A stretch of 64,000 nucleotides of DNA from JAFDBW01 sp963723355 (GCA_963723355.1 CAVRQQ010000003.1:1-64000); one strand, 5' to 3'; positions 47,020 through 56,070 are shown, counted from the first letter of the stretch. The notes: a model not told the origin generated them from the sequence alone. A program made the numbers and translations.

Positions 47020-48525
47020 TTATTCTGCGGCAGGCAGATTGTGCAAAAATTCAATCAGCAGCCGGACGCCTACGCCGGTCCCACCTTTCGGTATGTAAGG
47101 CTGATCCTGGTCGCGCCAGGCCGTCCCGGCGATGTCCAGATGGGCCCAGCGGAAATCATTGGCAAACTTCTTCAGAAAGGCTGCTGCGGTGATCGTGCCG
47201 GCCGGCCGGCCACCGGTGTTCTTGACGTCGGCAACGCTGCTCTTGATCAGCTGGTCATACTCATCCCAAAGCGGCAGTTGCCAGAGGCGTTCACCGCTTT
47301 TCTCTCCGGCGTCCAACAGCGACTGGACAAGGCCCTGGTCGTTGCCGAGGACGGCCGTGGCCTGGTGTCCCAGGGCAATGATGCAGGCTCCGGTCAGGGT
47401 TGCCAGGTCGATAACCAGCTTTGGCTGGTAACGTTTCGCATAAGTCAGGGCGTCGGCGAGGATCAGGCGGCCTTCGGCATCGGTGTTGAGGACTTCGATC
47501 GTCTGGCCGGAGAGGCTGGTCAATATGTCGCCGGGCCGATAGGCTGTTCCTGACGGCATGTTCTCGGCCGCAGGGATGATGCCGACCAGATTGACCGGCA
47601 ACTCGAGCAGTGAGGCTGCCAGCATGGTGCCAATGACCGCTGCGCCACCACCCATATCCATCTTCATCTCGTCCATCTTGTCGGCCGATTTCAACGATAT
47701 GCCGCCGGAGTCAAAAGTGACGCCCTTGCCGACCAGGGCGACCGGCGCCTCATCTTTTCTGCCGCCATGATGTTCCAGGATAATCAGCCGGGGCTCTCGT
47801 ACGCTGCCCTGGGCTACGCCGAGCAGGGCGCCGCAGCCTTCCTTGGCCAATTCTTTCTGGCCGAGGATCTTGCACTTCAGTCTGCTTTCGTTCGCTGCAG
47901 CACGGGCCTGTTCAGCGAGGAAGGCAGGTGACTTTATATTCCCTGGCGCATTGACGAGATCACGTGTCAAGACCACGGCCCGGCAGAGTTTTTGTGCCTT
48001 TTCGACGGCAACCTCGCAGCCTTTCTTGTTTTGTTGCGCTTCAATCGCCAGAGTTACGGATTTTGGCAGTTTGCGTGAGCCCCTGGCTTTTTCGTCGAGG
48101 AACAGGTCATAACGGTAGCTGGCCAGGAGAAGCCCTTCCGCTGCAGCCTGAATTTGTGCGGTATAATCGCTTTCGCCGGCATCGAGCGGTAAGGCAAAGG
48201 CCATCTGGCCGAACTTTTTCTCTGCAATCAGCTGTATCGCCTGGCCGGCGGCGCGGCGGATCTTCTCGGCGGTGGTCTGTTCTGCAGGGCCGAGGCCGAC
48301 GAGAAGGACGCGTTCTGCCGGAAGGTGCCCGGCGGGCTGGAAAAGAATCTGCTCGTCCGCTTTGGCGGAAAATTCACCATTGCGCTGCGCCTTGCGAAGC
48401 AGACCGCCGAGCTTCTGATCAAGTTCTTTAAACAGAGGGTTTGAAAAATCCTTCTCGCAGGCACAGATGACCATGCAGGAAGTCTTTATTTGCAGCGGGG
48501 ATGCTTTGCGGATTTTGATGTCCAT
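47020..48525 (-). CDS. pepA: Leucyl aminopeptidase (cytosol aminopeptidase, M17)
   Basis: Metal-dependent aminopeptidase of the M17 family, which trims N-terminal residues of peptides in the cytoplasm and in some bacteria also binds DNA. The active-site signature NTDAEGRLILADAL, the metal-binding GVTFDSGGISLKSADKM(D), and KMDMGGGAAVIG are present. 501 residues. AAGGAG precedes the ATG. It is alone upstream of the serA operon and downstream of element 2. Confidence 0.97.
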   Translation of the reverse strand: MDIKIRKASPLQIKTSCMVICACEKDFSNPLFKELDQKLGGLLRKAQRNGEFSAKADEQILFQPAGHLPAERVLLVGLGPAEQTTAEKIRRAAGQAIQLIAEKKFGQMAFALPLDAGESDYTAQIQAAAEGLLLASYRYDLFLDEKARGSRKLPKSVTLAIEAQQNKKGCEVAVEKAQKLCRAVVLTRDLVNAPGNIKSPAFLAEQARAAANESRLKCKILGQKELAKEGCGALLGVAQGSVREPRLIILEHHGGRKDEAPVALVGKGVTFDSGGISLKSADKMDEMKMDMGGGAAVIGTMLAASLLELPVNLVGIIPAAENMPSGTAYRPGDILTSLSGQTIEVLNTDAEGRLILADALTYAKRYQPKLVIDLATLTGACIIALGHQATAVLGNDQGLVQSLLDAGEKSGERLWQLPLWDEYDQLIKSSVADVKNTGGRPAGTITAAAFLKKFANDFRWAHLDIAGTAWRDQDQPYIPKGGTGVGVRLLIEFLHNLPAAE

Positions 48526-48702
48526 CGATCGGTTCTCCTTGGGTTGACGAGGTGCTCAGCCGGTTATGCTACATTATTAATAATAGGACTGTTTGTGTGT
48601 TTTGGCCAGAGGTGAGGTCTTCCAGGGAGTACCGCTTGCGTAAATCAAGTTTAGCGAACTCCTTGCGGTTGAAATGCTGGTGCCTGACCGGATTCGGCTT
48701 GC

Positions 48703-49241
48703 AAGGGCAACAGGCTAACCACCTGTTGCCCTTGTCCTTATTAAAACAAAACCGGCGGGTCGCGTCCCGCCAGACGCCTTACTTTTTTCCAGGCGGCGAC
48801 AAAAAGTAAGCAAAAAGCGCCTTTCTCCTTGCGGAGGGCATCTCCTTTGCCAGGTTTCTGTGACGTCAAGAACTTGCTGTGATGGGGACCGGCCCTGTGT
48901 CCGAAGGGCCTGACGTTTCTGTGTGAGCCTCTCCTTTTGGGAAAAGCTGCAACGAACAAGACAACTTTTGCAAGCTCTTCCACAACAGGAGGGACTCACA
49001 AGAGCCCCGGCTCCTGCGGGGGAAGTGTAGACTCCTGGTCAATTAGAACAATCCGAATTGATGTCGCTGAAATCGGCAAAGGACATGCCCTCCGCAAGGA
49101 GCAGGCATTTTTGCATACTTTTTTGCCAGCAAAAAGTATGGCGCGTCGGGCGGGCGCGACCCCCGGGTTCTGGCTTTTTTTAGTCTTTGAAGTCCAAAAC
49201 ACAAGCAACAAGGGCAACAGATTAACGATCTGTTGCCCTTG
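48703..49241. repeat. Composite inverted-repeat element 2 (539 bases)
   Basis: Same build as element 1 in the opposite orientation: the outer hairpins AAGGGCAACAG..CTGTTGCCCTT at both ends (48703-48734 and 49209-49241), then CGGCGGGTCGCGTCCCGCC, TTACTTTTTTCC..AAAAAGTAAGC and CTCCTTGCGGAGGGCATCTCC on the left. The right end carries the matching set with TATGC variants. The long half includes GTGACGTCAAGAAC, CCGGCCCTGTGTCC and CTCCTGCGGGGGAAGTGTAGACTC, all aligned to the long half of element 1. It fills the 746-base pepA-hemL gap except for about 175 bases nearest pepA. No gene. Confidence 0.85.
49209..49241 (-). terminator. Terminator of hemL (outer hairpin of element 2)
   Basis: AAGGGCAACAGAT with ATCTGTTGCCCTT, with a short loop, 31 bases after the hemL stop. 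The trailing T run is short, so the match to a strong terminator is moderate. Confidence 0.75.
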
Positions 49242-49271
49242 TTGTTCACTGTAAATAATTTGATACTTATC

Positions 49272-50555
49272 TTAAAGCGCCCTGAACGCCTTGCGAGCCG
49301 CCTCAATTGTCCGGTCGAGATCGTCCTGCGAGTGGGCGATGCTCATAAAGCCCGCTTCATACTGTGAAGGCGCCAGGTTGATCCCCTCTTCGAGCATGCT
49401 GCGGAAGAATTTGGCGAAGACCTGTGGGGTCTCCGGTTTGACGTCGCTGAAACAGAATACCTCTTCCGGCTGGAAGTAGGTGCAGAACATGCCGCCGACC
49501 CGTTGCAGGGAAGTCGGGATCTTTGCTTCAGCCGCGGCTTCCTGCAGCCCCTTGCAGAGGTAAGCGCTTTTTTCTTCAATCGCCTCGTAGAAGCCATCTT
49601 CCTGGAGTAACTCCAGGGTGGCAATGCCGGCACTCATGGCCAGCGGGTTGCCGGAGAGGGTTCCGGCCTGGTAGACACCGCCCTCGGGTGAGAGGGACTC
49701 CATGATCTCCCGTTTGCCGCCGAAAGCGCCGACCGGCAGGCCGCCGCCGATGATCTTGCCGAGGCAGACCAGGTCTCCGCGGACGCCAAACCGCTCCTGG
49801 GCGCCGCCGTAGGCGACCCGGAAGCCGGTCATGACTTCGTCGATAATCAGGATGATTCCTTCGGCGTCACAGAGCTGGCGCAACCCCTCAAGGAAGCCAG
49901 GTCTGGGCGCGACACAGCCCATGTTGCCGGCAATCGGCTCAAGGATGATGCAGGCGACTTCGCCCTGGTTGGCCGCAACCATCTCCCTGACTTCTTCCAG
50001 GTTGTTGTAGGTGGCGGTGAGGGTATGCTTGGCAAAATCAGCCGGTACGCCGGGGGAGGTCGGCACGCCAAAAGTTGCCAGGCCGCTGCCGGCCTTGACC
50101 AGAAGCGAGTCGGCGTGACCATGGTAGCAGCCGTCAAACTTGATGATTTTGTCGCGCCCGGTATAGCCGCGTGCCAGGCGAATGGCGCTCATGGTCGCTT
50201 CGGTGCCTGAGGAGACCATGCGGACCTTTTCAATATTCGGGTAGGCCGCGCAGACCATCTCGGCCAGTTGGGTTTCACGAGCGGTCGGGGCGCCGAAGGA
50301 GGCTCCGGTTGCTGCCGTCTGCTGAATAGCTTCAACGACCTTGGGGTGACAATGGCCGAGGATCATCGGGCCCCAGGAGCCGACGTAATCGATATAGCTG
50401 TTGCCGTCCGCGTCGAAGATCTTCGATCCTGCGGCGCGAGCGATGAAGATCGGGTCGCAACCGACGGATTTGAATGCACGGACCGGGCTGTTGACGCCAC
50501 CCGGAATAACCTGTTTGGCTTTGATAAAAAGTTCGGCAGACTGCTGGTGATTCAT
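49272..50555 (-). CDS. hemL: Glutamate-1-semialdehyde 2,1-aminomutase
   Basis: HemL converts glutamate-1-semialdehyde to 5-aminolevulinate, the heme and B12 precursor. It has the class III aminotransferase fold: PGGVNSPVRAFKSVG, the PLP loop GTEATMSAIRLARG and the PLP lysine in CLGKIIGGGLPVGAFGG (about residue 267). 427 residues from the ATG at 50555, which has AAGGAG upstream. An in-frame ATG at 50657 lies beside the promoter and gives unrelated residues. It is upstream of, and divergent from, rnf. It is not in an operon here. Confidence 0.96.
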   Translation of the reverse strand: MNHQQSAELFIKAKQVIPGGVNSPVRAFKSVGCDPIFIARAAGSKIFDADGNSYIDYVGSWGPMILGHCHPKVVEAIQQTAATGASFGAPTARETQLAEMVCAAYPNIEKVRMVSSGTEATMSAIRLARGYTGRDKIIKFDGCYHGHADSLLVKAGSGLATFGVPTSPGVPADFAKHTLTATYNNLEEVREMVAANQGEVACIILEPIAGNMGCVAPRPGFLEGLRQLCDAEGIILIIDEVMTGFRVAYGGAQERFGVRGDLVCLGKIIGGGLPVGAFGGKREIMESLSPEGGVYQAGTLSGNPLAMSAGIATLELLQEDGFYEAIEEKSAYLCKGLQEAAAEAKIPTSLQRVGGMFCTYFQPEEVFCFSDVKPETPQVFAKFFRSMLEEGINLAPSQYEAGFMSIAHSQDDLDRTIEAARKAFRAL

Positions 50556-50647
50556 AGTGTCTCCTTGGAGTGGTTTCCGGCTGCGCATCGCATCTTGTGC
50601 TTGAGTCGTTGCGGCCTGATGAAAATTTGTATGAATTTGCTGTCCGT

Positions 50648-50676
50648 CTGTTAACATAGCGGCACGAGCCTGTCAA
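50648..50676 (-). promoter_or_regulatory. Predicted promoter of hemL
   Basis: Minus strand TTGACA, 17 bases, TAACAG, about 95 bases before the hemL start. It supports the downstream start codon, since the upper ATG would lie at or before the start of transcription. Confidence 0.5.
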
Positions 50677-50880
50677 GAAGCTGTATGGCCGGCAAACAGC
50701 TCCGCGATAGGGGCATTTATTTGTGTTTTATTTTAGCCGCGCTAAAAATTTTAGTGTATTTTTACTCCGCCTTTTATAAATTAAGTCTTGATAGCGATGA
50801 GGTTTTCATCTCCCCAGTGCGGCGAGCTGGGCGCTGGTATCTTTTTGAAGTAAAGCTAAAAAATTTTCATTCTATAGCGT
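50677..50880. other. AT-rich gap between the hemL and rnf promoters, no gene recognised
   Basis: About 200 bases of noticeably AT-rich sequence. I see no riboswitch or RNA family and no credible gene. A frame from 50685 running into rnfA on the plus strand has no ribosome site and no domain character. Confidence 0.6.
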
Positions 50881-50925
50881 TTGACTTTGGTCGGCATCTG
50901 ATTTATAACCACTGGTCTGACCAAT
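50881..50925 (+). promoter_or_regulatory. rnf promoter with GntR/FadR-type operator
   Basis: TTGACT (50881-50886), 17 bases, TATAAC (50904-50909), directly followed by ACTGGTCTGACCAAT (50911-50925), which contains the perfect palindrome TGGTC-T-GACCA across the expected start of transcription. A half site TTGGTC lies in the spacer (50887-50892). The operator matches the recR-por operator at 13496-13510 in 11 of 15 positions, including both TGGT and ACCA arms. Repression by the same regulator is the natural inference. Confidence 0.7.
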
Positions 50926-50941
50926 TTACAAGGTGGGGTGC

Positions 50942-51523
50942 ATGGCTGATCTGCTTGTCATTCTGGTAAGCGCCATTTTTGTCAATAACTTTGTCCTGGC
51001 GCGTTTCCTTGGGATATGCCCGTTTCTCGGGGTCTCCAAGAAAGTTGAAACGGCTCTCGGCATGGGGATGGCGGTGACTTTCGTCATGACCGTGGCTACG
51101 GTTGTGACCTGGTTTGTCCAATACTTCATCCTGATTCCTTTCGGCATAGAGTATCTGCAGACGATCGCTTTTATCCTGATCATCGCCTCACTGGTACAGC
51201 TTGTGGAAATGGTGATACAAAAGGTCAGCCCGGTGCTCTACCAGTCGCTCGGGATATTTCTGCCGCTGATTACGACCAACTGTGCGGTCCTCGGCCTCGC
51301 TGTCCTCAATATCCAGAAGGATTATACGTTTTTAGAAGGGATCGTATTCGCCATCGGTGCGGCCCTCGGTTTTACCCTGGCACTGGTCCTGTTTGCCGGT
51401 TTGCGCGAACGCCTTGAACTCTGTGCTGTGCCCAAAAGCTTTCGCGGGACAGCCATTGCCCTGGTGACCGCCGGGCTGCTGTCACTGGCTTTTATGGGTT
51501 TTGCCGGGCTGGTTAAGGGTTGA
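50942..51523 (+). CDS. rnfA: Rnf electron transport complex subunit A
   Basis: RnfA is an integral membrane subunit (six helices) of the Rnf complex, which couples ferredoxin:NAD+ electron transfer to Na+ or H+ movement. Conserved segments are FVNNFVLARFLGICPFLGVSKK and the TTNCAVLGLAVLN motif whose Cys contributes to the iron-sulfur site shared with RnfE. I start at ATG 50942 (AAGGTGG nearby). The GTG nine bases upstream is an alternative. First gene of rnfABCDGE, the order known from Proteobacteria and not the CDGEAB order of clostridia. The stop is four bases before rnfB. Confidence 0.96.
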   Translation: MADLLVILVSAIFVNNFVLARFLGICPFLGVSKKVETALGMGMAVTFVMTVATVVTWFVQYFILIPFGIEYLQTIAFILIIASLVQLVEMVIQKVSPVLYQSLGIFLPLITTNCAVLGLAVLNIQKDYTFLEGIVFAIGAALGFTLALVLFAGLRERLELCAVPKSFRGTAIALVTAGLLSLAFMGFAGLVKG

Positions 51524-51527
51524 TGAG

Positions 51528-52370
51528 ATGCTTGCAGCGATATTGAGTCTCGGATGCATCGGTATGGTCGCCGCCATTGCGCTCGGCATTGCAGCAAAGA
51601 AATTCGCTGTTGAGGTCGATCCGCGCGAGCTGGCTGCAATGGAAGTTTTGCCCGGGATCAACTGCGGCGCCTGTGGGTTTCCCGGCTGTGCTGGATATGC
51701 CAAAGCCCTGGTCACTGGAAAAGCTGAGCCCAACCTGTGTCCCCCGGGAGGCGCGGAGCTGGTGACAAAACTGGCCCGAATTCTGGGTGTTGAAGCAATA
51801 GTTATGGCCCGGCAAACAGCGGTTGTCCTGTGTCAGGGCGATAACAGAAAAGCACAACTCAAGTTTCGTTACCTGGGGTTGGAAGACTGTAATGCGGCGC
51901 AACGCATCGCCGGTGGGCCAAAGGCCTGCCCAGGAGGGTGTATCGGCCTTGCCTCGTGTCAACGGGCCTGTCCCTTCGATGCTATTGAAATAACAGCTGA
52001 TGGTTTGGCGGTGATCAGCCGGGAAAAATGCACCGGCTGCCGAAAGTGTGTTGCTGTCTGTCCGCGTGATGTGATTCGCATGACCCCTTACGAATCGAGT
52101 GTTCACGTGATGTGCAACAGCCATGACAAGGGCGCTGCGGTGCGCAAGTATTGCCAGGTCGGCTGTATCGGTTGTCACATCTGCCACAAGACGGTCCCGG
52201 AAGCATACAAGGTAGAAGACTTTCTGGCGACCGTTGTTTATGAACAGGATGCGCAAGCGTTTGAGGCGATTGCCAAGTGTCCGACCAAGTGTATTCGTGA
52301 TTTTAACGAGGGTTACCCGGAGGGCAGCACCTTTTTGCCCATCAATAATGAAAAGTCGGATGCGGCCTGA
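51528..52370 (+). CDS. rnfB: Rnf electron transport complex subunit B (ferredoxin-like)
   Basis: RnfB receives electrons from ferredoxin. After one N-terminal membrane helix comes the RnfB-type cluster motif INCGACGFPGCAGYA and, from about 135, two [4Fe-4S] ferredoxin motifs (CIGLASCQRACP, CTGCRKCVAVCP). A C-terminal extension of about 75 residues holds further cysteines (KYCQVGCIGCHICHKTVPEAY), a feature of RnfB in some anaerobes. 280 residues. Start at ATG 51528, four bases after the rnfA stop. Confidence 0.96.
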   Translation: MLAAILSLGCIGMVAAIALGIAAKKFAVEVDPRELAAMEVLPGINCGACGFPGCAGYAKALVTGKAEPNLCPPGGAELVTKLARILGVEAIVMARQTAVVLCQGDNRKAQLKFRYLGLEDCNAAQRIAGGPKACPGGCIGLASCQRACPFDAIEITADGLAVISREKCTGCRKCVAVCPRDVIRMTPYESSVHVMCNSHDKGAAVRKYCQVGCIGCHICHKTVPEAYKVEDFLATVVYEQDAQAFEAIAKCPTKCIRDFNEGYPEGSTFLPINNEKSDAA

Positions 52371-52399
52371 TAGGGCTGCTGATTAGGTAACGGTTGGTA

Positions 52400-53722
52400 A
52401 TGAAGCTGAGAACCTTCAAAGGCGGGATTCACCCCCCGGATAACAAACACTGGACGTCGCACAAGGCCATCGAGGATTGCCCGCTGCCGGACGAACTGGT
52501 TGTGCCTTTGTCGCAGCATATTGGTGCTCCGTCAGTTGCCTGCGTGGAGGTTGGCCAGCATGTGGCCAAAGGGCAGGAGATCGGCTCTGCCAAAGGTTTC
52601 GTCTCGGTCCCCGTACATGCCTCGACGTCCGGTGAAGTCGTTGCGATCGAGAATCGTCCGCATCCTTTCGGAACGTCTCTGCCTGCCGTGGTCATCAAGC
52701 CCGACGGTGAAGACAGCTGGTCGTACAATTTGCAGTTTACCGACCCCGGATCTCTTACCTCGGACGAGGTGATTGAAAAGGTTCGTCAGGCTGGTGTGGT
52801 CGGCATGGGAGGCGCGGCTTTCCCGGCTCATGTCAAGATGTCACCGCCACCTGAAAAACCAATCCGCACGCTGCTTTTTAACGGCGTTGAGTGCGAGCCC
52901 TATCTGACCTCAGATCATCGCATGATGCTTGAGGAGTCGGAGCGGGTGTTGCAAGGCGTCGCTCTGCTTCAGTATGTGTACGGTGCGGAGCGTGTGGTGA
53001 TCGGCATTGAGGCCAACAAACCGGACGCTATTGCGCTACTGAAGAAACAATGTGCCGATGCTCCGGTTGAGATTCTGCCGTTGCAGGTCAAGTACCCGCA
53101 AGGTGCTGAGAAACAATTGATCGCCGCAGCCACCGGAAGAGAAGTCCCTTCGGGAGGCTTGCCTATGGATGTCGGCGTTGCCGTGCATAATGTTTCGACC
53201 GCAGCCGCTGTGACCGATGCCGTCATGTTGGGGCGGCCACTGATTGAACGGGTCTGCACGGTAACCGGTCCGGCGATCAAGGAACCGAAGAACTTACGTA
53301 TCCGCATCGGTATGCCTCTTTCGCACCTGGTAGAGGTTTGTGGCGGTTTAGTTGAAGAACCGGGCAAAATTATCCTCGGCGGCCCGATGATGGGGTTTAC
53401 CCAGGTAGGGTTTGATGTCCCGGTCATTCGCGGCAGCTCAGGACTGTTGTTGTTGCGTGAAGAAGATATTGCGAAAAGCCCTGAAGGGCCGTGTATAAGG
53501 TGTGCGCGCTGTGTGCAGGCTTGTCCAATGAATTTACTGCCAACCACAATTGCCGCTTATGCGCGGCGGGACCTGGTCGTAGAAACAGAAGAGTATTGCG
53601 CCATGGATTGTATCGAATGCGGTAGCTGCAGTTATGTCTGTCCGGCAAGTATTCCGCTGGTACAGTCGATCCGACACGGCAAGGCTGCCGTGCTCGCCAA
53701 GAAGAGAAACGCATTGTTATAA
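52400..53722 (+). CDS. rnfC: Rnf electron transport complex subunit C
   Basis: RnfC is the NADH-interacting cytoplasmic subunit (NuoF-like). GGIHPPDNKHWT near the N-terminus, the flavin/NAD loop GMGGAAFPAHVKM, the NGVECEPYLTSDHR segment and two C-terminal [4Fe-4S] motifs (CIRCARCVQACP, CIECGSCSYVCP) are all present. 440 residues, the short form without a long C-terminal repeat tail. Start at ATG 52400. The stop TAA overlaps the rnfD start (TAATG). Confidence 0.96.
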   Translation: MKLRTFKGGIHPPDNKHWTSHKAIEDCPLPDELVVPLSQHIGAPSVACVEVGQHVAKGQEIGSAKGFVSVPVHASTSGEVVAIENRPHPFGTSLPAVVIKPDGEDSWSYNLQFTDPGSLTSDEVIEKVRQAGVVGMGGAAFPAHVKMSPPPEKPIRTLLFNGVECEPYLTSDHRMMLEESERVLQGVALLQYVYGAERVVIGIEANKPDAIALLKKQCADAPVEILPLQVKYPQGAEKQLIAAATGREVPSGGLPMDVGVAVHNVSTAAAVTDAVMLGRPLIERVCTVTGPAIKEPKNLRIRIGMPLSHLVEVCGGLVEEPGKIILGGPMMGFTQVGFDVPVIRGSSGLLLLREEDIAKSPEGPCIRCARCVQACPMNLLPTTIAAYARRDLVVETEEYCAMDCIECGSCSYVCPASIPLVQSIRHGKAAVLAKKRNALL

Positions 53723-54717
53723 TGAGCCAGCAACTTTATCTGTCATCATCGCCTCACGTTCATTCCGGGGAGACTACCCCCAGTGTGATGCGTGCTGTGC
53801 TGTATAGTCTGGTGCCGGCCTGTCTGGTTGCGATCTACTTCTTTGGCCCGTCCGCCCTGAGCGTTTTGCTGATTGCAACGCTTGGCTGTCTGGCGACAGA
53901 AGTTGTCTGCCAGCGTCTGATGAGTCAGCCGGTAACGATTGCTGATGGCAGCGCTGCTATTACCGGGGTGCTTCTGGCTCTCAACCTGCCGCCGACCAGC
54001 CCGTGGTGGTTGACCTTGCTGGGTGCGGTGATCGCGATTGCTGTTGGCAAGCAGGTCTATGGAGGCCTTGGCTCCAATCCTTTCAATCCTGCCCTGGTCG
54101 CCCGGGTCGTACTGCTGATCTCCTTTCCGGTACAGATGACCACCTGGTCTGCACCGGCGCCGCTGGGCTCGGGGCTTGACCTGGTGACAACGGCAACCCC
54201 TCTGGGTGAATGGAAAAATGCCGTCATGCTCACCGGCGAAATGCCCGCAGCGATGCAGGGCAGCATGGCCGGTTATTTCCTGGGGAATATGCCCGGTTGT
54301 ATCGGCGAGGTGTCGGCGTTGGCCCTGCTGCTTGGTGCCGGCTATTTGTTTTATCGTCGGATCCTGACCTGGCATATCCCGGCGACCTACGTCGGCACGG
54401 TGGTCCTTCTTTCCGGGGCCTTCTGGTTGATCAATCCCGCCAAGTACCCCAACCCGGTCTTCCATCTGGTGACCGGCGGTCTGGTTCTGGGGGCTTTTTA
54501 TATGGCCACGGACATGGTGACCACGCCGGTATCGATTCGGGGCATGCTGATTTTCGGCGTGGGCTGCGGTGTGTTGACTGTCCTGATCCGTTTGTTCGGC
54601 GGCTACCCCGAGGGGGTCTCGTTTGCGATCCTTCTGATGAATGCTGCGACCCCGTTGATTGACCGCTATACGAAACCGCGAACCTTTGGCACGGCACGGC
54701 AGGGGGGCAGCGTATGA
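53722..54717 (+). CDS. rnfD: Rnf electron transport complex subunit D
   Basis: NqrB-like membrane subunit with covalent FMN. The likely flavinylated Thr is in LDLVTTATPLGEW (about 158). The later motif NMPGCIGEVSALALLLGAGYLF and DMVTTPVSIRGMLIFG are typical. Ten helices, 331 residues. The ATG overlaps the rnfC stop by one base and the stop overlaps the rnfG start (ATGA). Confidence 0.95.
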   Translation: MSQQLYLSSSPHVHSGETTPSVMRAVLYSLVPACLVAIYFFGPSALSVLLIATLGCLATEVVCQRLMSQPVTIADGSAAITGVLLALNLPPTSPWWLTLLGAVIAIAVGKQVYGGLGSNPFNPALVARVVLLISFPVQMTTWSAPAPLGSGLDLVTTATPLGEWKNAVMLTGEMPAAMQGSMAGYFLGNMPGCIGEVSALALLLGAGYLFYRRILTWHIPATYVGTVVLLSGAFWLINPAKYPNPVFHLVTGGLVLGAFYMATDMVTTPVSIRGMLIFGVGCGVLTVLIRLFGGYPEGVSFAILLMNAATPLIDRYTKPRTFGTARQGGSV

Positions 54718-55322
54718 ACAGTATGCCGCGTCTGATCCTGGTCCTGACGTTGATTACGGCCGGTGCCGGCCTGATCCTTTCCCTGGTCGAGCTCGTGACC
54801 CGTGAGCCGATTGCCGAGCAGCGGCGCCTGGAAACACTGCGTGCCCTGAAGGCGGTCCTGCCTCAGGCCAACAATTCACCGGACGAGGACACGGTGCAGC
54901 TGGTCACAGGCAAGGACAAGCGCGGCCGGGATGTCCAGCGGACTTTTTTTCGTGGCAAGCAGGACGGCGCGCTGAGTGGGGTCGCGTTCAAGGTTGTCGC
55001 TCCCGATGGTTACAGCGGCAATATTGACATAATGGTCGGCATTGACCCGGACGGTACGGTTGCCGGGATCGAAATCCTCAGCCATGCTGAAACCCCCGGT
55101 CTGGGCGACAAGATTGCCTTTTCGCCATTCAAGGCGATTTTCGTCGGCAAAAACCTGGAGAATGCTGATTGGCGGGTGAAAAAGGACGGTGGTGAGTTTG
55201 ATCAGATTACCGGAGCGACTATCTCGCCCCGAGCCGTAGTCGGGGCTGTGCGCAAGGGGTTGGAGTTCTATCGTGATCATCGTGATGAGGTCCTCGCCGA
55301 AAACCAGGGAGACAAGCCATGA
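54714..55322 (+). CDS. rnfG: Rnf electron transport complex subunit G
   Basis: RnfG is a periplasmic FMN-binding subunit anchored by one N-terminal helix (LILVLTLITAGAGLILSLVEL). The flavinylation motif TGATIS (Thr at about 170, in FDQITGATISPRAVVGAV) receives a covalent FMN from ApbE. ApbE is not in the window. 202 residues. Four-base overlaps with rnfD and rnfE. Confidence 0.95.
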   Translation: MNSMPRLILVLTLITAGAGLILSLVELVTREPIAEQRRLETLRALKAVLPQANNSPDEDTVQLVTGKDKRGRDVQRTFFRGKQDGALSGVAFKVVAPDGYSGNIDIMVGIDPDGTVAGIEILSHAETPGLGDKIAFSPFKAIFVGKNLENADWRVKKDGGEFDQITGATISPRAVVGAVRKGLEFYRDHRDEVLAENQGDKP

Positions 55323-55912
55323 CCCTCGGTCGCGAATTTCTTAAGGCCTTATGGCAAAACAATGCCGTATTCCGTCTGCTGCTCGGCCTCTGTCCGGCCC
55401 TGGCGGTTACGACCAGCGCCGAGAACGGCCTCGGTATGGGGCTTGCCACGACCTTCGTCCTGGTTTGCTCGAATATTGTCGTATCGTCCCTGCGTAAGGT
55501 TATCCCTGCAAAGGTACGGATTCCGTCCTTTATCGTTGTGATCGCTTCCTTTGTTACTGTTGTACAGCTGTGCATGGAAGCTTACTTTTATGATCTGTAT
55601 AAGGCGCTGGGGATTTTCATCCCATTGATTGTTGTAAACTGCCTGATTCTCGGTCGCGCTGAAGCCTTTGCATCGAAGAATCGGCTGTTCCCTGCGGTCG
55701 TCGACGGAGTGGGGATGGGGCTCGGCTTCACTCTCGCGCTGTTTGCCCTCGGATCGGTCCGTGAACTCTTCGGTTCGGGCGCCCTGCTCGGTTATTCTGT
55801 GTTCGGTCCGGATTACCAGCCGCTGTTGTTGATGATTCTGCCTCCCGGCGCCTTCATCGCCATGGGCCTTTTGCTGGCGGTAATGAATAAGTTTGACGCA
55901 CGTCACAAGTAA
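55319..55912 (+). CDS. rnfE: Rnf electron transport complex subunit E
   Basis: Membrane subunit homologous to RnfA: LLGLCPALAVTTSAENGLGMGLATTFVL and FIPLIVVNCLILGRAEAFASKN, with the Cys of VNCLILG facing the partner motif of RnfA. 197 residues and six helices. Last gene of the operon. The 289-base region that follows separates it from nuo. No clear T-run terminator of the rnf operon was found there. Confidence 0.95.
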   Translation: MTLGREFLKALWQNNAVFRLLLGLCPALAVTTSAENGLGMGLATTFVLVCSNIVVSSLRKVIPAKVRIPSFIVVIASFVTVVQLCMEAYFYDLYKALGIFIPLIVVNCLILGRAEAFASKNRLFPAVVDGVGMGLGFTLALFALGSVRELFGSGALLGYSVFGPDYQPLLLMILPPGAFIAMGLLLAVMNKFDARHK

Positions 55913-56070
55913 ACAATCTCGTCATTTTTAATCCTTTATCCTGCACACCAAACTAGGGGATTAACCTGTTCTAAGACAGCAAATTCCCACAGCTTTTTTG
56001 TCTTTTATAGTTCCTGACCAAAATAATCATAAAGTACCGAAAGCAGGGCGTTTGCAGGCCTTCGGATTGC

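Noticed and set aside
50556..50941. Riboswitch (c-di-GMP, Moco or other) in the hemL-rnf gap
   Set aside because: I looked for the conserved cores (for example GCAAA..GGGACGCAAAGCC) and found none. The rnf leader is only about 25 bases by the predicted start.
50685..50969. A 94-aa gene upstream of rnfA
   Set aside because: It lies in AT-rich sequence, has no ribosome site, overlaps the rnf promoter and operator, and gives a product without recognisable features.
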